DNA from: a bacterium
GTDB taxonomy: Bacteria; Vulcanimicrobiota; Vulcanimicrobiia; Vulcanimicrobiales; Vulcanimicrobiaceae
Length of the DNA stretch: 64,000 nt
Direction: 5' to 3'
Assembly: GCA_021794205.1 (NCBI GenBank)
Contig: JAJYRH010000006.1
Span: 1 to 64,000, forward strand
The translations under genes and the position numbers were made by a program. The notes beneath the pieces were generated by a model. That model did no database searches. It was not told the origin of the DNA and saw only the letters and a program-made list of their open reading frames with translations. Shown here piece by piece: positions 17,084-25,346 of the stretch. Numbering within the stretch: position 1 is the first letter of the stretch; every line of letters begins with the position of its first letter.

Positions 17084-18360
17084 GTTCCTGTGCTCTTGAG
17101 AGAGGAGATAACATCTCCGGTGAGGTCGTAGCCCCCGGGATGTGCGATGGGATCGAGGAGGACGACGGAGAACCCGTCGCGTTTGGCGATGCGTCGTGCG
17201 GCGGTTGCGATTTGCGTTTCGATCTTTTTGTAGAGATCGCCGCGCTCTTTCGCAAGCTTGTCCCGCTGCTGTTTGGCGGCACCGACGGCGCCGACATCGA
17301 CGCCGTTGAGCGCTTCGTACTGCGCTTCGAGGTCGCTTCGCGTTTGGGAAAATTGGTCGGAAATATTCGTAAGATCGGTTTGGTAGCGCTGTTGAAGGTT
17401 CGAAGCGATTTGTTCGAGTTGCGCCTTCGTCGCGGCCGGCAGATTCGCCGGAAGCTGAGGCCCCGAGAGCGCCGCCAATTGCTTGGAAACCTGTTGCTGG
17501 CGGGCTTGAAGCTGCGTCTGCGTTTGCGCCTGCAACGCGGCTGCATGGGCGCGAATCTGTTTCATAATCCCGGCCTGCAACGAGTTTTGGTAGGCTTGAA
17601 GTTCGCTCCGATGCCGCGCGCGCATCGCATCGACTTGCGCTCGCTCGTTGGCGTCTATCGCCTTAAGTTGTGCCGTCAGCGCCTTGCGCTGAGCGTCGTC
17701 GAGCGCGAGATTATTGAGCTTCGTCTGGAGCGCGAGGCGTTGGTTCGCATCTTGCTGCGATAGCCGCAGCGAGAGATCCGATTCTTCGCGCGCGTACTGC
17801 GCCGCCCGCGTTTGAAAGCGCCCCTGCGCTTGCTCGTGCAGGCGCTTTTCGAGCGCGCCCATCGTCGCTTGTCCTTGCTCGACGACGGACTTTTGGTAGC
17901 TCTGCAGATCGTTCGCGGCCGATTTTTCAATCGCTTGCGCCTGCGCCGCGGAAGAAATCAGCGGTGCCGATTCGTACGCCCGCGCGGCGGCATCGAGCCC
18001 CGCGGAGCGAAGCGCCGCGGCGACCTCGGTGCGCTCTTCCTTCGCCAAGCGGCTCTGTAGCGCCCCGATCGCTTGCGAACTCTGCGCTTCCGCCTGTGCG
18101 AGCTGCGCCTTGATGCTCGCGATATCCGCCTTCATCTCTTCGGGGGATTTCGGCACCACCGGCGCGGCTGCCGAAAGATCGATCGCGGCGATGGCCGCAT
18201 CGAGATCTTGAAGCTGCGAATAGAGCGGATGCGCCTTCGTCGCCTTATTGGTGTTGACGTAAGCGATGCCGCGAATATTGGGCGAAGCAACGTCGACGTG
18301 GCTGCAGGCAACCACGCCGATGAGGAGCACGCCCGCGAGGATCCTAGTGATTGAGGCCAC
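17080..18360 (-). CDS. Long OmpH/Skp-like coiled-coil lipoprotein
   Basis: 426 residues from GTG 18360. N-terminal lipobox (LIGVVAC). Then very long Ala/Gln/Leu-rich helices with heptad character (for example IKAQLAQAEAQSSQAIGALQ and QLQARQQQVSKQLAAL), extending over ~330 residues. The C-terminal end HPGGYDLTGDVISSL is a variant of the OmpH tail motif. The coiled coil is about three times longer than in Skp, so it could form a much longer tentacle. Its likely role is periplasmic chaperone or tether. It overlaps both flanking paralogues (4 bp and 17 bp). Confidence 0.78.
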   Translation of the reverse strand: MASITRILAGVLLIGVVACSHVDVASPNIRGIAYVNTNKATKAHPLYSQLQDLDAAIAAIDLSAAAPVVPKSPEEMKADIASIKAQLAQAEAQSSQAIGALQSRLAKEERTEVAAALRSAGLDAAARAYESAPLISSAAQAQAIEKSAANDLQSYQKSVVEQGQATMGALEKRLHEQAQGRFQTRAAQYAREESDLSLRLSQQDANQRLALQTKLNNLALDDAQRKALTAQLKAIDANERAQVDAMRARHRSELQAYQNSLQAGIMKQIRAHAAALQAQTQTQLQARQQQVSKQLAALSGPQLPANLPAATKAQLEQIASNLQQRYQTDLTNISDQFSQTRSDLEAQYEALNGVDVGAVGAAKQQRDKLAKERGDLYKKIETQIATAARRIAKRDGFSVVLLDPIAHPGGYDLTGDVISSLKSTGT

Positions 18361-19150
18361 TCCTCACATCTTGCGTAATGTCGGTGCCGCCGAAAACGAT
18401 ATCGCCCTTGTCGATGACGACGAGCAAGTGCTTCTTCGCGGCGATCGTTGCGGTAATCGCGCGAACCTTGGCGACGAGCGGCTTGAGCAACGTCGTCTGT
18501 TCGTCGCGAAGGACTTTATTGAACTCGACCGAGATCTGCTGCTTCTCCGCGCTCGTCGTCGCTTTTTGCATTTTCGCGGCGAAAATGGCGCGCTGCTGCT
18601 GGGCGAATTTTGCAAATGCGTCGTTCGCCGCTTTCACTCGCGGCAGCCCGTTATCGAGAACGCTCTGGTCGACGTAGCCGATAGGCGACGGAGGCGGAGT
18701 CGCCGTTACCGGAGGAATCGCCTGGGTGCCGGTGACCAAATTCAGAACGTCGGTCGTAATATCTTGGCCGCCGTAGACGACGATGTGACGGTCGACGACG
18801 ACGGAGAGCTTCCGCTTCGCACTAACGGCTGCGAGCGCGAGTTGCACGCGCTGGAGCAGCGGCCCGAGAATTTCGTTCTGCTTATCGTTAAAGCGCTGCG
18901 AGAACTTCAACTGAATCTGTTGGCGCTGTGCGTCGTTTTTCGCGCCCTTCATCTGAGCGGCTTCCTGTTGCTGCATCTGCGACGCAATTGCGGTGAGTTG
19001 TCGATTCGCGCTCACGAATGCCGGCAACGAAGCGATGGCCGACTGAGCGATCGTTCCGACGTCGGTCAGATCGTCGGCGATCGCCGATGGTGCGATGAAG
19101 ACGCCGACCGCGCAAAGAAGTGCGACGAATGCGAGTATGCGGTGTTTCAT
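18344..19150 (-). CDS. Two-domain OmpH/Skp-like periplasmic protein
   Basis: 268 residues. The Sec signal peptide (residues 1-25, ending SAIADD) has no lipobox, so the protein is soluble in the periplasm. Two OmpH-like modules are joined in tandem: residues ~27-140, ending VVYGGQDITTDVLNLV, and ~155-268, starting IGYVDQSVL and ending VFGGTDITQDV. Each has a helical hairpin with a sequence such as FSQRFNDKQNEIL or VEFNKVLRDEQTTLL. It lies 34 bp downstream of bamA, the classical bamA-skp order, and overlaps the next paralogue by 17 bp. Confidence 0.8.
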   Translation of the reverse strand: MKHRILAFVALLCAVGVFIAPSAIADDLTDVGTIAQSAIASLPAFVSANRQLTAIASQMQQQEAAQMKGAKNDAQRQQIQLKFSQRFNDKQNEILGPLLQRVQLALAAVSAKRKLSVVVDRHIVVYGGQDITTDVLNLVTGTQAIPPVTATPPPSPIGYVDQSVLDNGLPRVKAANDAFAKFAQQQRAIFAAKMQKATTSAEKQQISVEFNKVLRDEQTTLLKPLVAKVRAITATIAAKKHLLVVIDKGDIVFGGTDITQDVRSGLNH

Positions 19151-19184
19151 AATGTCCTTCTCGAAGTTCTAAAGACGGGCGGTG

Positions 19185-21458
19185 CTAGAAAGCTTCGCCG
19201 AGGCCGAAGCTGGTGTGGAAACCGTTGACGCCCTTCGCAAAATCGATGCGTACGACGCGGTTGCCGAGTTGCGGAACGTTGAAACGGACGCCGAGGCCGT
19301 AGTCGGAACGCAGCGTCCAATTTCCGGGATAGCTCGTAATCCGGTTGGTATACGGATCGAGGATCGGCGACGCACCGCGAATGCGGAAGGCCCCCTGGTC
19401 GACGAAAGCCGCTAAAATGAGATTGCGGTCGATGCTGAGCGGCTGCCGGAACTCCGCCTGGAAGAGTGCGGCATCGGTACCGTAGAAGATCTGGTTGTAA
19501 CCGCGTAACTGCTGGTCGGAGAAATTGTACAGGTTACTCGGCGGAATCGCTCCCGTCGAGAGCTCGCCTAAGAAATGCAAGCCGATCGTCGCCGTGGATC
19601 GGACCGGAATGAACTTCGCGATGTCGAGGACGCTCTGCGTATAGGAAAAGCTGGAACCGATCGACGGCGTGGAGATGGTTTCGGTGAAATTCGCATTCAC
19701 GCCGCGGCGCGGTTCGATGTAGTCGTCGAGGGTGAGCGTCGACGCTCCCAGAGAGAGCGTATCGAGTCGGTACGGCGCACCGGTGTTGACGTTGGCGATG
19801 GAAGATGCGGAAATGCCGAGCGTGTTGGTCGCATTGACGTTGAGGTTGCTCAACGGGCTTGGCGTCGCGCCGACAAAAACGTTCGGTTGTACGTTGGATT
19901 GAAAGTAGTACGGCGAGCTGACGGTAGTACTGTAGCGGATCGTCTGCGCGCCGACGCCGGCGGTAATTTGCGTGAAGTCGTTAAGGCGACGCCCGACTTG
20001 GAGCGCGCCACCGAGCGCGCTATTGGTGTTGGTAGCAGCGACGCCGGAGATCGACGAGACGCCGAGCGAGGGATAGAGCGTTACCGGAATCGGCTGCGGG
20101 GTCGCCCCGACCGATGGCGAGATCGCCGAGAACGAGCTTTGCGAAACGGCATAGACCGGGTAATAGTAGGTCGACGAATTGCTGAAGAGCGATCCCGAGA
20201 GGCTATATTTTTGCGATTTCACGGTGTTTCCGACGTACGGAATCGTCACCGATGCCTGCACGGACGAGGTACGAATGCTGCGCTGGAATTGGAGGCCGAC
20301 GCCGTTCCCGGTACCGTGAAGGTTGTTATCCTGGTATCCGAGGTCGCCGTAGAGCCCTTGCCCGTTGATACCGCCGGAGTAGCCGAATCCGATCTGCGCT
20401 TGCGCGGTTTTCTGTTCGGTAACTTTCCAAACGACGGTGACGTCCTCGGGGTGCTTGGGATCGGGACCCGGCTTGACATCGGGCGTGACTTTCGAGAAGA
20501 ACTGCGTGTTCTGCAAACGCTGCAGGTCGTATTTAATCGCCGCTCGCGTCAGCAACATTCCGGGACGCAGGCGCAATTGGCGACGGATGACGTTGTCTTT
20601 GGTTTTGGTGTTTCCTGTGATTTCGACCGCCGCGACGCGCGCGACGTACACGTCGTACTTCACGTCGGCGGTGTCGTTCTTCAGGTCGATCGACGACGGC
20701 TCGATGCCGCCGACGAAATTCCCGACGAAGAGCGAATACTTCTTGTAGAGGGCCGAGATCGCTTTGTAATCTTTTTCGCGCAGCACGTCGGAGTAGACGA
20801 CGCCAGGCTTCACGTTGAGCTTCGAAAGAATCAACGGCGGCGGAATGACGGGGTCTCCGCCGATAATCACCTTGCGAATCGTCAAGCCTTCCTGAACCGT
20901 CAGCGTGAGCGCGCCGGTCTTCGGATCGAGGTTGACGTCTTTAATGTGCGTGGGCAACTGGCCGCCGTAGCCGATCCGCTCGTAATAGCTGTTGATCTTG
21001 AGCAGGTCGGAGCGTAGCGTGTTTCCGTTAAAAACTTGGCCGGGCGCGCTATCCATTAAGGCGAGCAGCGTATCGGTCGGAACGTTCTTGTTGCCGACGA
21101 AAGAAATTTTGGAGATGACCGGGTTCTCGACCACGCGATAGGTGATCGCAACGCCGCCGGGGCGCAGACGAATCAACGGAGGCGCGATCGCCGAAAAGTA
21201 CCCCAACGCGTTGATGCGCGCGAGGTCGCTCTGGACGATCTTCGGGTCGTAGGTCTCCCCGGGGCGCGCTTGCACGACCGCCATGATCTCCGAGGTTGGA
21301 ACGTGGAGATTCCCCGTGACGTCGACCGAAACGATTTTCGGCGTGACGGCGGAGGAGGCGTTCGGCGGTGCGAGCATCGCAACGATTGCCGCGAGCGCGA
21401 CCAGCGCGCTAGCGGTTCTCCAGAGTGCGCGTTGCGCACGCCGAAAACGGACATTCAT
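19185..21458 (-). CDS. bamA: Outer-membrane protein assembly factor BamA
   Basis: The chosen ATG at 21458 (MNVRFRRAQ) gives a normal signal peptide. The frame is open further upstream, but that extension is charged and unlike a signal. The 757 residues comprise four recognisable POTRA domains, starting near KIVSVDVTGNLHVPTSEI, ISKISFVGNKNVPTD, IRKVIIGGDPVIPPP and VAAVEITGNTKTKDNVIRR, then a 16-strand Omp85 barrel. LRGYNQ, with the RGY of loop L6, is present. E. coli BamA has five POTRA domains. BamA folds and inserts barrel proteins in the outer membrane. It is the first gene of the long envelope operon. Confidence 0.93.
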   Translation of the reverse strand: MNVRFRRAQRALWRTASALVALAAIVAMLAPPNASSAVTPKIVSVDVTGNLHVPTSEIMAVVQARPGETYDPKIVQSDLARINALGYFSAIAPPLIRLRPGGVAITYRVVENPVISKISFVGNKNVPTDTLLALMDSAPGQVFNGNTLRSDLLKINSYYERIGYGGQLPTHIKDVNLDPKTGALTLTVQEGLTIRKVIIGGDPVIPPPLILSKLNVKPGVVYSDVLREKDYKAISALYKKYSLFVGNFVGGIEPSSIDLKNDTADVKYDVYVARVAAVEITGNTKTKDNVIRRQLRLRPGMLLTRAAIKYDLQRLQNTQFFSKVTPDVKPGPDPKHPEDVTVVWKVTEQKTAQAQIGFGYSGGINGQGLYGDLGYQDNNLHGTGNGVGLQFQRSIRTSSVQASVTIPYVGNTVKSQKYSLSGSLFSNSSTYYYPVYAVSQSSFSAISPSVGATPQPIPVTLYPSLGVSSISGVAATNTNSALGGALQVGRRLNDFTQITAGVGAQTIRYSTTVSSPYYFQSNVQPNVFVGATPSPLSNLNVNATNTLGISASSIANVNTGAPYRLDTLSLGASTLTLDDYIEPRRGVNANFTETISTPSIGSSFSYTQSVLDIAKFIPVRSTATIGLHFLGELSTGAIPPSNLYNFSDQQLRGYNQIFYGTDAALFQAEFRQPLSIDRNLILAAFVDQGAFRIRGASPILDPYTNRITSYPGNWTLRSDYGLGVRFNVPQLGNRVVRIDFAKGVNGFHTSFGLGEAF

Positions 21459-21548
21459 AGAAAGCGCAATCCCTCGATCTTGAGTGTGGCCGGCAAAGCC
21501 CGGCCAACGGGGGAACGGCGAATTGCCGGGCCCAGGGCTAAGAGCGGT

Positions 21549-21605
21549 CGATTCGCCCAAGCGCCCCCCGCTCCTTGCCAAGCGGGCGCCGGAGAGGGCG
21601 AATCG
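21549..21605. repeat. Long inverted repeat (possible RNA hairpin)
   Basis: Perfect 10-bp arms CGATTCGCCC (21549-21558) and GGGCGAATCG (21596-21605) enclose a second palindrome, CCCGCT (21567-21572) with AGCGGG (21581-21586). The structure would form 91 nt upstream of bamA in a minus-strand transcript. There is no T-tract after it in the minus direction, so a simple intrinsic terminator is unlikely. A processing site, attenuator or protein-binding site is possible. Confidence 0.55.
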
Positions 21606-21820
21606 CCGGGAAGAATTCGGGAAAGCAGCGAGGCCCAGCCCCCTGGGGCACCGGGATCACGCCGGCGGCGAGGCCATTCTGCCGCAGGCTCGAGGTCCAC
21701 GCTCGCCGTGGTTCGGCAGAAGCAGCGGTTTCGCAAGCTCTGTTGCTTTCGCAATCGCCCTCGCAATCGGTGCATCTTGATGGCGCTCCGGCGACAGGCG
21801 CTCCGGTGGATGGATGCGGA

Positions 21821-21836
21821 CGCCTGTGCGCAGGCG
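21821..21836 (-). terminator. Small 3' hairpin after YVTN lipoprotein gene (weak)
   Basis: CGCCTG-TGCG-CAGGCG is a perfect 6-bp stem 39 nt downstream of the stop at 21875. An identical hairpin (23596-23611) lies 38 nt downstream of the paralogous gene, so it was duplicated with the gene. No poly-T tract follows. It may stabilise the 3' end or act with Rho; termination is not certain. Confidence 0.35.
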
Positions 21837-21874
21837 CGAAAGCGGATGCCCTCAGGGGGCTTATGGTTATCGGC

Positions 21875-23566
21875 CTACGGCACGACCGCGATGCCGTACG
21901 GGCCGCTGAGGTTCGGGAAGGTGCCGGTGGGCGTCTGCTGCGTGCCCTGAGCGTTGTACACCGTCACGGTGTAGTTGCCGGAGTTCGCCACGTAGAGCCA
22001 ACCGTTGGCCGGGTCGTAAGCGATGCCGACCGGGCCGTTGAAGTTCGGGAAGCTGCCGCTGGCGAGCGTCTGCTGCGCGCCCTGAGCGTTGTACGCCGTC
22101 ACGGTGTTGTTGCCGTTCGTCACGCAGAGCCAGCCGTTGGCCGGGTCGTACGCGATGCCTTGCACGTTGCTGAGGTTCGGGAAGCTGCCGCTGGTGAGCG
22201 TCTGCTGCGCGCCCTGAGCGTTGTACGCCGTCATGGTGTTGTTGTTGAGGTTCGCCACGTAGAGCCAGCCGTTGGCCGGGTCGTAGGCGATGGCGCCCGG
22301 GCCGTTGAGGTTCGGGAAGGTGCCGGTGAGCGTCTGCTTCGCGCCCTGAGCGTTGTACGCCGTCACGGTGTTGTTGCCGGGGTTCGCCACGTAGAGCCAG
22401 CCGTTGGCCGGGTCGTACGCGATGCCGGCCGGGCTGCTGAGGCTCGGGAAGGTGCCGGTGAGCGTCTGCTGCGCGCCCTGAGCGTTGTACGCCGTCACGG
22501 TGCTGTTGCCGTTGTTTGCCACGTAGAGCCAGCCGTTGGCCGGGTCGTAGGCGATGCCGTACGGGCCGTTGAGGTTCGGGAAGGTGCCGGTGAGCGTCTG
22601 CTGCGTGCCCTGAGCGTCGTACGCCGTCACGGTGCTGTTGCCGAGGTTCGTCACGTAGAGCGTTGCGCTCCCCGAAAAGATGTCCGCGGCAGCGGTCAGC
22701 GGGCTCGCGCCGCTGGCTGTCGTGGGCGTCACGGTCGCGGTGAGCAGCGCGCCGGCGGGGTTGCTCGATGCGTTGGCGACCGTGAAGAGGTTGGGCGCGC
22801 TCGTGCCGATCGGCGTGACGGTGAACTGCGTGGCATCACTGGTCGTGAGGGCGACCGCGGGCGCACCGGGGCCCAGGATATAGTTGCCGTCGGCATCCAC
22901 GCCGAGCACGCTCACCTGGCCGCTCTGCGCCATGGGCAGGACGAATCCGGTGAGCGCATTCCCGGAGATCGTGGTGGCACTCGAGAGGACGGCCACCGTG
23001 GCCGGCACGCCACCCAAGGTGATGGGCAGGTTATTCGCCGCTCCGGCAGCGACCAGGAAGCTCACGCTCTGCGCCTGCGAGAGCGCCTTCGTTCCCGCCG
23101 GTTGCGTGCAGGAGGAGAGCGAACAGCTCCCGCCACTCGCGTTGGTGTACGCCTGATCGTAGGTAGTAAAGGTGCCGGTATAGCACGCGGTGTTGCTGGG
23201 GCAGGGCGCCAGCGCCAAACTCACGGTGCAGACGAGATTGGAGTAGAGGTTCACCGTGCAGCTGGGGTTGCCGGTGGTGAGGTTGATGCCTTCGCTCAAA
23301 CTCGTCGGCCCGGTGATGGTAACGGCGAGCGCCTGCGTCGCCGGCGAGATGTACTGCGGGCGGCGTTGCGCGGAATTCGCATTCGTTGCGTGCGGAATGG
23401 TGATGGTTAGGCGCGCCGCGCTGCTCGCACCGATCGGCGCGCGTACGTGCGGCGGCACCGCCGCGCTCTGCGCGCCGCCGCAGCCGGCGAGCAACGCGAG
23501 CGCGCAGGCCAGCCCGGCGAGGCGAGCGAGGAGTGCGGTGGGAGCGGGAAGCGATGGCGTGGTCAT
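21875..23566 (-). CDS. YVTN-type beta-propeller lipoprotein, copy 1
   Basis: 563 residues. Signal peptide with lipobox (ALLAGCGG). Residues ~45-300 form a Cys-containing secreted domain with segments such as GTFTTYDQAYTNASGGSC and QSVSFLVAAGAANNLPI. The C-terminal half is six 44-residue units built on LYVANxGNxTVTAYNAQG and GIAYDPANGW. These are YVTN/NHL-type blades, enough for one six-bladed propeller. Such lipoproteins are surface or periplasmic binding platforms; the ligand is unknown. It is a tandem paralogue of the next gene, with a nearly identical N-terminal half. Confidence 0.8.
   Translation of the reverse strand: MTTPSLPAPTALLARLAGLACALALLAGCGGAQSAAVPPHVRAPIGASSAARLTITIPHATNANSAQRRPQYISPATQALAVTITGPTSLSEGINLTTGNPSCTVNLYSNLVCTVSLALAPCPSNTACYTGTFTTYDQAYTNASGGSCSLSSCTQPAGTKALSQAQSVSFLVAAGAANNLPITLGGVPATVAVLSSATTISGNALTGFVLPMAQSGQVSVLGVDADGNYILGPGAPAVALTTSDATQFTVTPIGTSAPNLFTVANASSNPAGALLTATVTPTTASGASPLTAAADIFSGSATLYVTNLGNSTVTAYDAQGTQQTLTGTFPNLNGPYGIAYDPANGWLYVANNGNSTVTAYNAQGAQQTLTGTFPSLSSPAGIAYDPANGWLYVANPGNNTVTAYNAQGAKQTLTGTFPNLNGPGAIAYDPANGWLYVANLNNNTMTAYNAQGAQQTLTSGSFPNLSNVQGIAYDPANGWLCVTNGNNTVTAYNAQGAQQTLASGSFPNFNGPVGIAYDPANGWLYVANSGNYTVTVYNAQGTQQTPTGTFPNLSGPYGIAVVP
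22593..23491. repeat. Direct repeat, copy 1 (899 bp, coding)
   Basis: This block recurs at 24362-25260, shifted by exactly 1769 bp, with only scattered substitutions by eye. It covers the signal-peptide end, the secreted N-terminal domain and the first propeller blade of the two YVTN lipoproteins. The signal peptides themselves and the later blades are clearly more diverged. Confidence 0.9.
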
Positions 23567-23595
23567 GAGCGTCTCCTCCGGTGAATGGATGCGGA

Positions 23596-23611
23596 CGCCT
23601 GTGCGCAGGCG
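23596..23611 (-). terminator. Small 3' hairpin after second YVTN lipoprotein gene (weak)
   Basis: Same CGCCTG-TGCG-CAGGCG palindrome as at 21821-21836, here 38 nt downstream of the stop at 23650 and between the two tandem genes. No T-tract follows. Its conservation in both copies reflects duplication of the gene together with its 3' flank. Confidence 0.35.
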
Positions 23612-23649
23612 CGAAAGCGGATGCCGTCAGGGGGTTTCTGGTTACCGGC

Positions 23650-25308
23650 CTACGGCACAACCGCGATGCCGTACGGGCCGCTGAGGTTCGGGAAGGTGCC
23701 GGTGGGCGTCTGCTGCACGCCCTGAGCGTTGTACGCCGTCACGGTGTTGTTGCTGTAATTCGCCACGTAGAGCCAGCCGTTGGCCGGGTCGTAGGCGATG
23801 CCTTGCGGGTAGTTGAGGTTCGGGAAGCTGCCCGGGGTGCTCTGCTGCGCGCCCTGAGCGTTGTACGCCGTCACGGTGTTGTTGCCGTTGTTCGCCACGT
23901 AGAGCCAGCCGTTGGCCGGGTCGTAGGCGATGCCGTACGGGCCGCTGAGGTTCGGGAAGGTGCCCGGGGTACTCTGCTGCGCGCCCTGGGCGGTGTACGC
24001 CGTCATGGTGTTGTTGCCGTAGTTCACCACGTAGAGCAAGCCGTTGGCCGGGTCGTAGGCGATGCTGGTCGGGCCGTTGAGCCCCGAGAAGCCGCTGGGG
24101 CTCTGCAGAACGCCCTGAGCGTTGTACGCCGTCACGGTGCTGTTGTAGTAGTTCGCCACGTAGAGCCAGCCGTTGGCCGGGTCGTACGCAATGCTGTACG
24201 GGCTGTTGAGGCCCGACCAACCGCCGGTGAGGCCCTGTTGCGTGCCCTGCCCGTTGTACGCCGTCACGGTGTCGCTGCCGTTGTTCGCCACGTAGAGCCA
24301 GCCGTTGGCCGGGTCGTACGCGATGCTGTACGGGCCGCCGAGGCTCGGGAAGCTGCCGACGAGCGTCTGCTGCGTGCCCTGAGCGTCGTACGCCGTCACG
24401 GTGCTGTTGCCGAGGTTCGTCACGTAGAGCGTTGCGCTCCCCGAAAAGATGTCCGCGGCAGCGGTCAGCGGGCTCGCGCCACTGGCCGTTGTGGGCGTCA
24501 CGGTAGCGGTGAGCGTTGCGCCGGCGGGGTTGCTCGATGCGTTGGCGACCGTGAAGAGGTTGGGCGCGCTCGTGCCGATCGGCGTGACGGTGAACTGCGT
24601 GGCATCACTGGTCGTGAGGGCGACCGCGGGCGCACCGGGGCCCAGGATATAGTTGCCGTCGGCATCCACGCCGAGCACGCTCACCTGGCCGCTCTGCGCC
24701 ATGGGCAGGACGAATCCGGTGAGCGCATTCCCGGAGATCGTGGTGGCACTCGAGAGGACGGCCACCGCAGTCGGCACGCCACCCAAGGTGATGGGCAGGT
24801 TATTCGCCGCTCCGGCAGCGACCAAGAAACTCACGCTCTGCGCCTGCGAGAGCGCCTTCGTTCCCGCCGGTTGCGTGCAGGAGGAGAGCGAACAGCTCCC
24901 GCCGCTCGCGTTGGTGTACGCCTGATCGTAGGTAGTAAAGGTGCCGGTATAGCACGCGGTGCTGCTCGGGCAGGGCGCCAGCGCCAAACTCACGGTGCAG
25001 ACGAGATTCGAGTAGAGGTTCACCGTGCAGCTGGGGCTGCCGGTGGTGAGGTTGATTCCTTCGCTTAACGCTGTCGGCCCGGTGATGGTAACGGCGAGCG
25101 CCTGCGTCGCCGGCGAGATGTACTGCGGGCGGCGTTGCGCGGAACTCGCAGTCGTTGCGTGCTGGATCGTGATGGTTAGCCGCGCCGCGTTGCTTGCACC
25201 GATCGGCGCGCGTACGTGCGGCGGCACCGCCGCGCTCTGCGCGCCGCCGCAGCCGGCGAGACTTGCGCTAAGGAGGACGAGAAGTGCTACGCTGGCAAGT
25301 TTATGCAT
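23650..25308 (-). CDS. YVTN-type beta-propeller lipoprotein, copy 2
   Basis: 552 residues. The signal peptide MHKLASVALLVLLSASLAGC differs from copy 1, but everything from GGAQSAAVPPHVRAPIGAS to the first blade is almost identical. Six YVTN-like blades follow (LYVANYYNSTVTAYNAQG and similar), more diverged from copy 1 than the N-terminal part. It ends with the same GPYGIAVVP. It is predicted to be an exported, lipid-anchored propeller of unknown ligand. It lies 38 bp downstream of the Ig-like lipoprotein gene and 83 bp upstream of copy 1. Confidence 0.8.
   Translation of the reverse strand: MHKLASVALLVLLSASLAGCGGAQSAAVPPHVRAPIGASNAARLTITIQHATTASSAQRRPQYISPATQALAVTITGPTALSEGINLTTGSPSCTVNLYSNLVCTVSLALAPCPSSTACYTGTFTTYDQAYTNASGGSCSLSSCTQPAGTKALSQAQSVSFLVAAGAANNLPITLGGVPTAVAVLSSATTISGNALTGFVLPMAQSGQVSVLGVDADGNYILGPGAPAVALTTSDATQFTVTPIGTSAPNLFTVANASSNPAGATLTATVTPTTASGASPLTAAADIFSGSATLYVTNLGNSTVTAYDAQGTQQTLVGSFPSLGGPYSIAYDPANGWLYVANNGSDTVTAYNGQGTQQGLTGGWSGLNSPYSIAYDPANGWLYVANYYNSTVTAYNAQGVLQSPSGFSGLNGPTSIAYDPANGLLYVVNYGNNTMTAYTAQGAQQSTPGTFPNLSGPYGIAYDPANGWLYVANNGNNTVTAYNAQGAQQSTPGSFPNLNYPQGIAYDPANGWLYVANYSNNTVTAYNAQGVQQTPTGTFPNLSGPYGIAVVP
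24362..25260. repeat. Direct repeat, copy 2 (899 bp, coding)
   Basis: Partner of 22593-23491. Differences are scattered single or adjacent substitutions (for example around 24495-24515 and 25060-25075) without frame changes. This indicates a recent tandem duplication or ongoing gene conversion of the N-terminal coding half. Confidence 0.9.
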
Positions 25309-25346
25309 CGATGCGATCCTATTCTTTCATTCCGTCGAGTGCGTGG

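Larger units (their letters stand above)
21459..21874. other. Palindrome-rich intergenic spacer upstream of bamA
   Basis: A 416-bp non-coding spacer between the stop of the YVTN lipoprotein gene and bamA, both on the minus strand. It contains several inverted repeats: GGCCGG/CCGGCC around 21488-21505, the long hairpin at 21549-21605, and CGCCTG-TGCG-CAGGCG at 21821-21836, 39 nt past the lipoprotein stop. The motif GGCGAAT(T/C)GCCGGG occurs twice. The bamA promoter should lie here, but no convincing -35/-10 pair was found. No RNA family was recognised. Open frames through it lack coding character. Confidence 0.6.

Noticed and set aside
21459-21874. Possible structural RNA gene (RNase P RNA, tmRNA or cobalamin riboswitch) in the spacer before bamA
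   Set aside because: Some short stretches look suggestive (for example GGTCCACGCTCG near 21710), but none of the conserved cores of these RNAs could be assembled.
21900-22660. Regularly spaced repeats that could suggest a CRISPR-like array (also 23670-24440)
   Set aside because: The period is 132 bp, the whole unit is conserved, and it encodes in-frame 44-residue beta-propeller blades. There are no short identical repeats with unique spacers.
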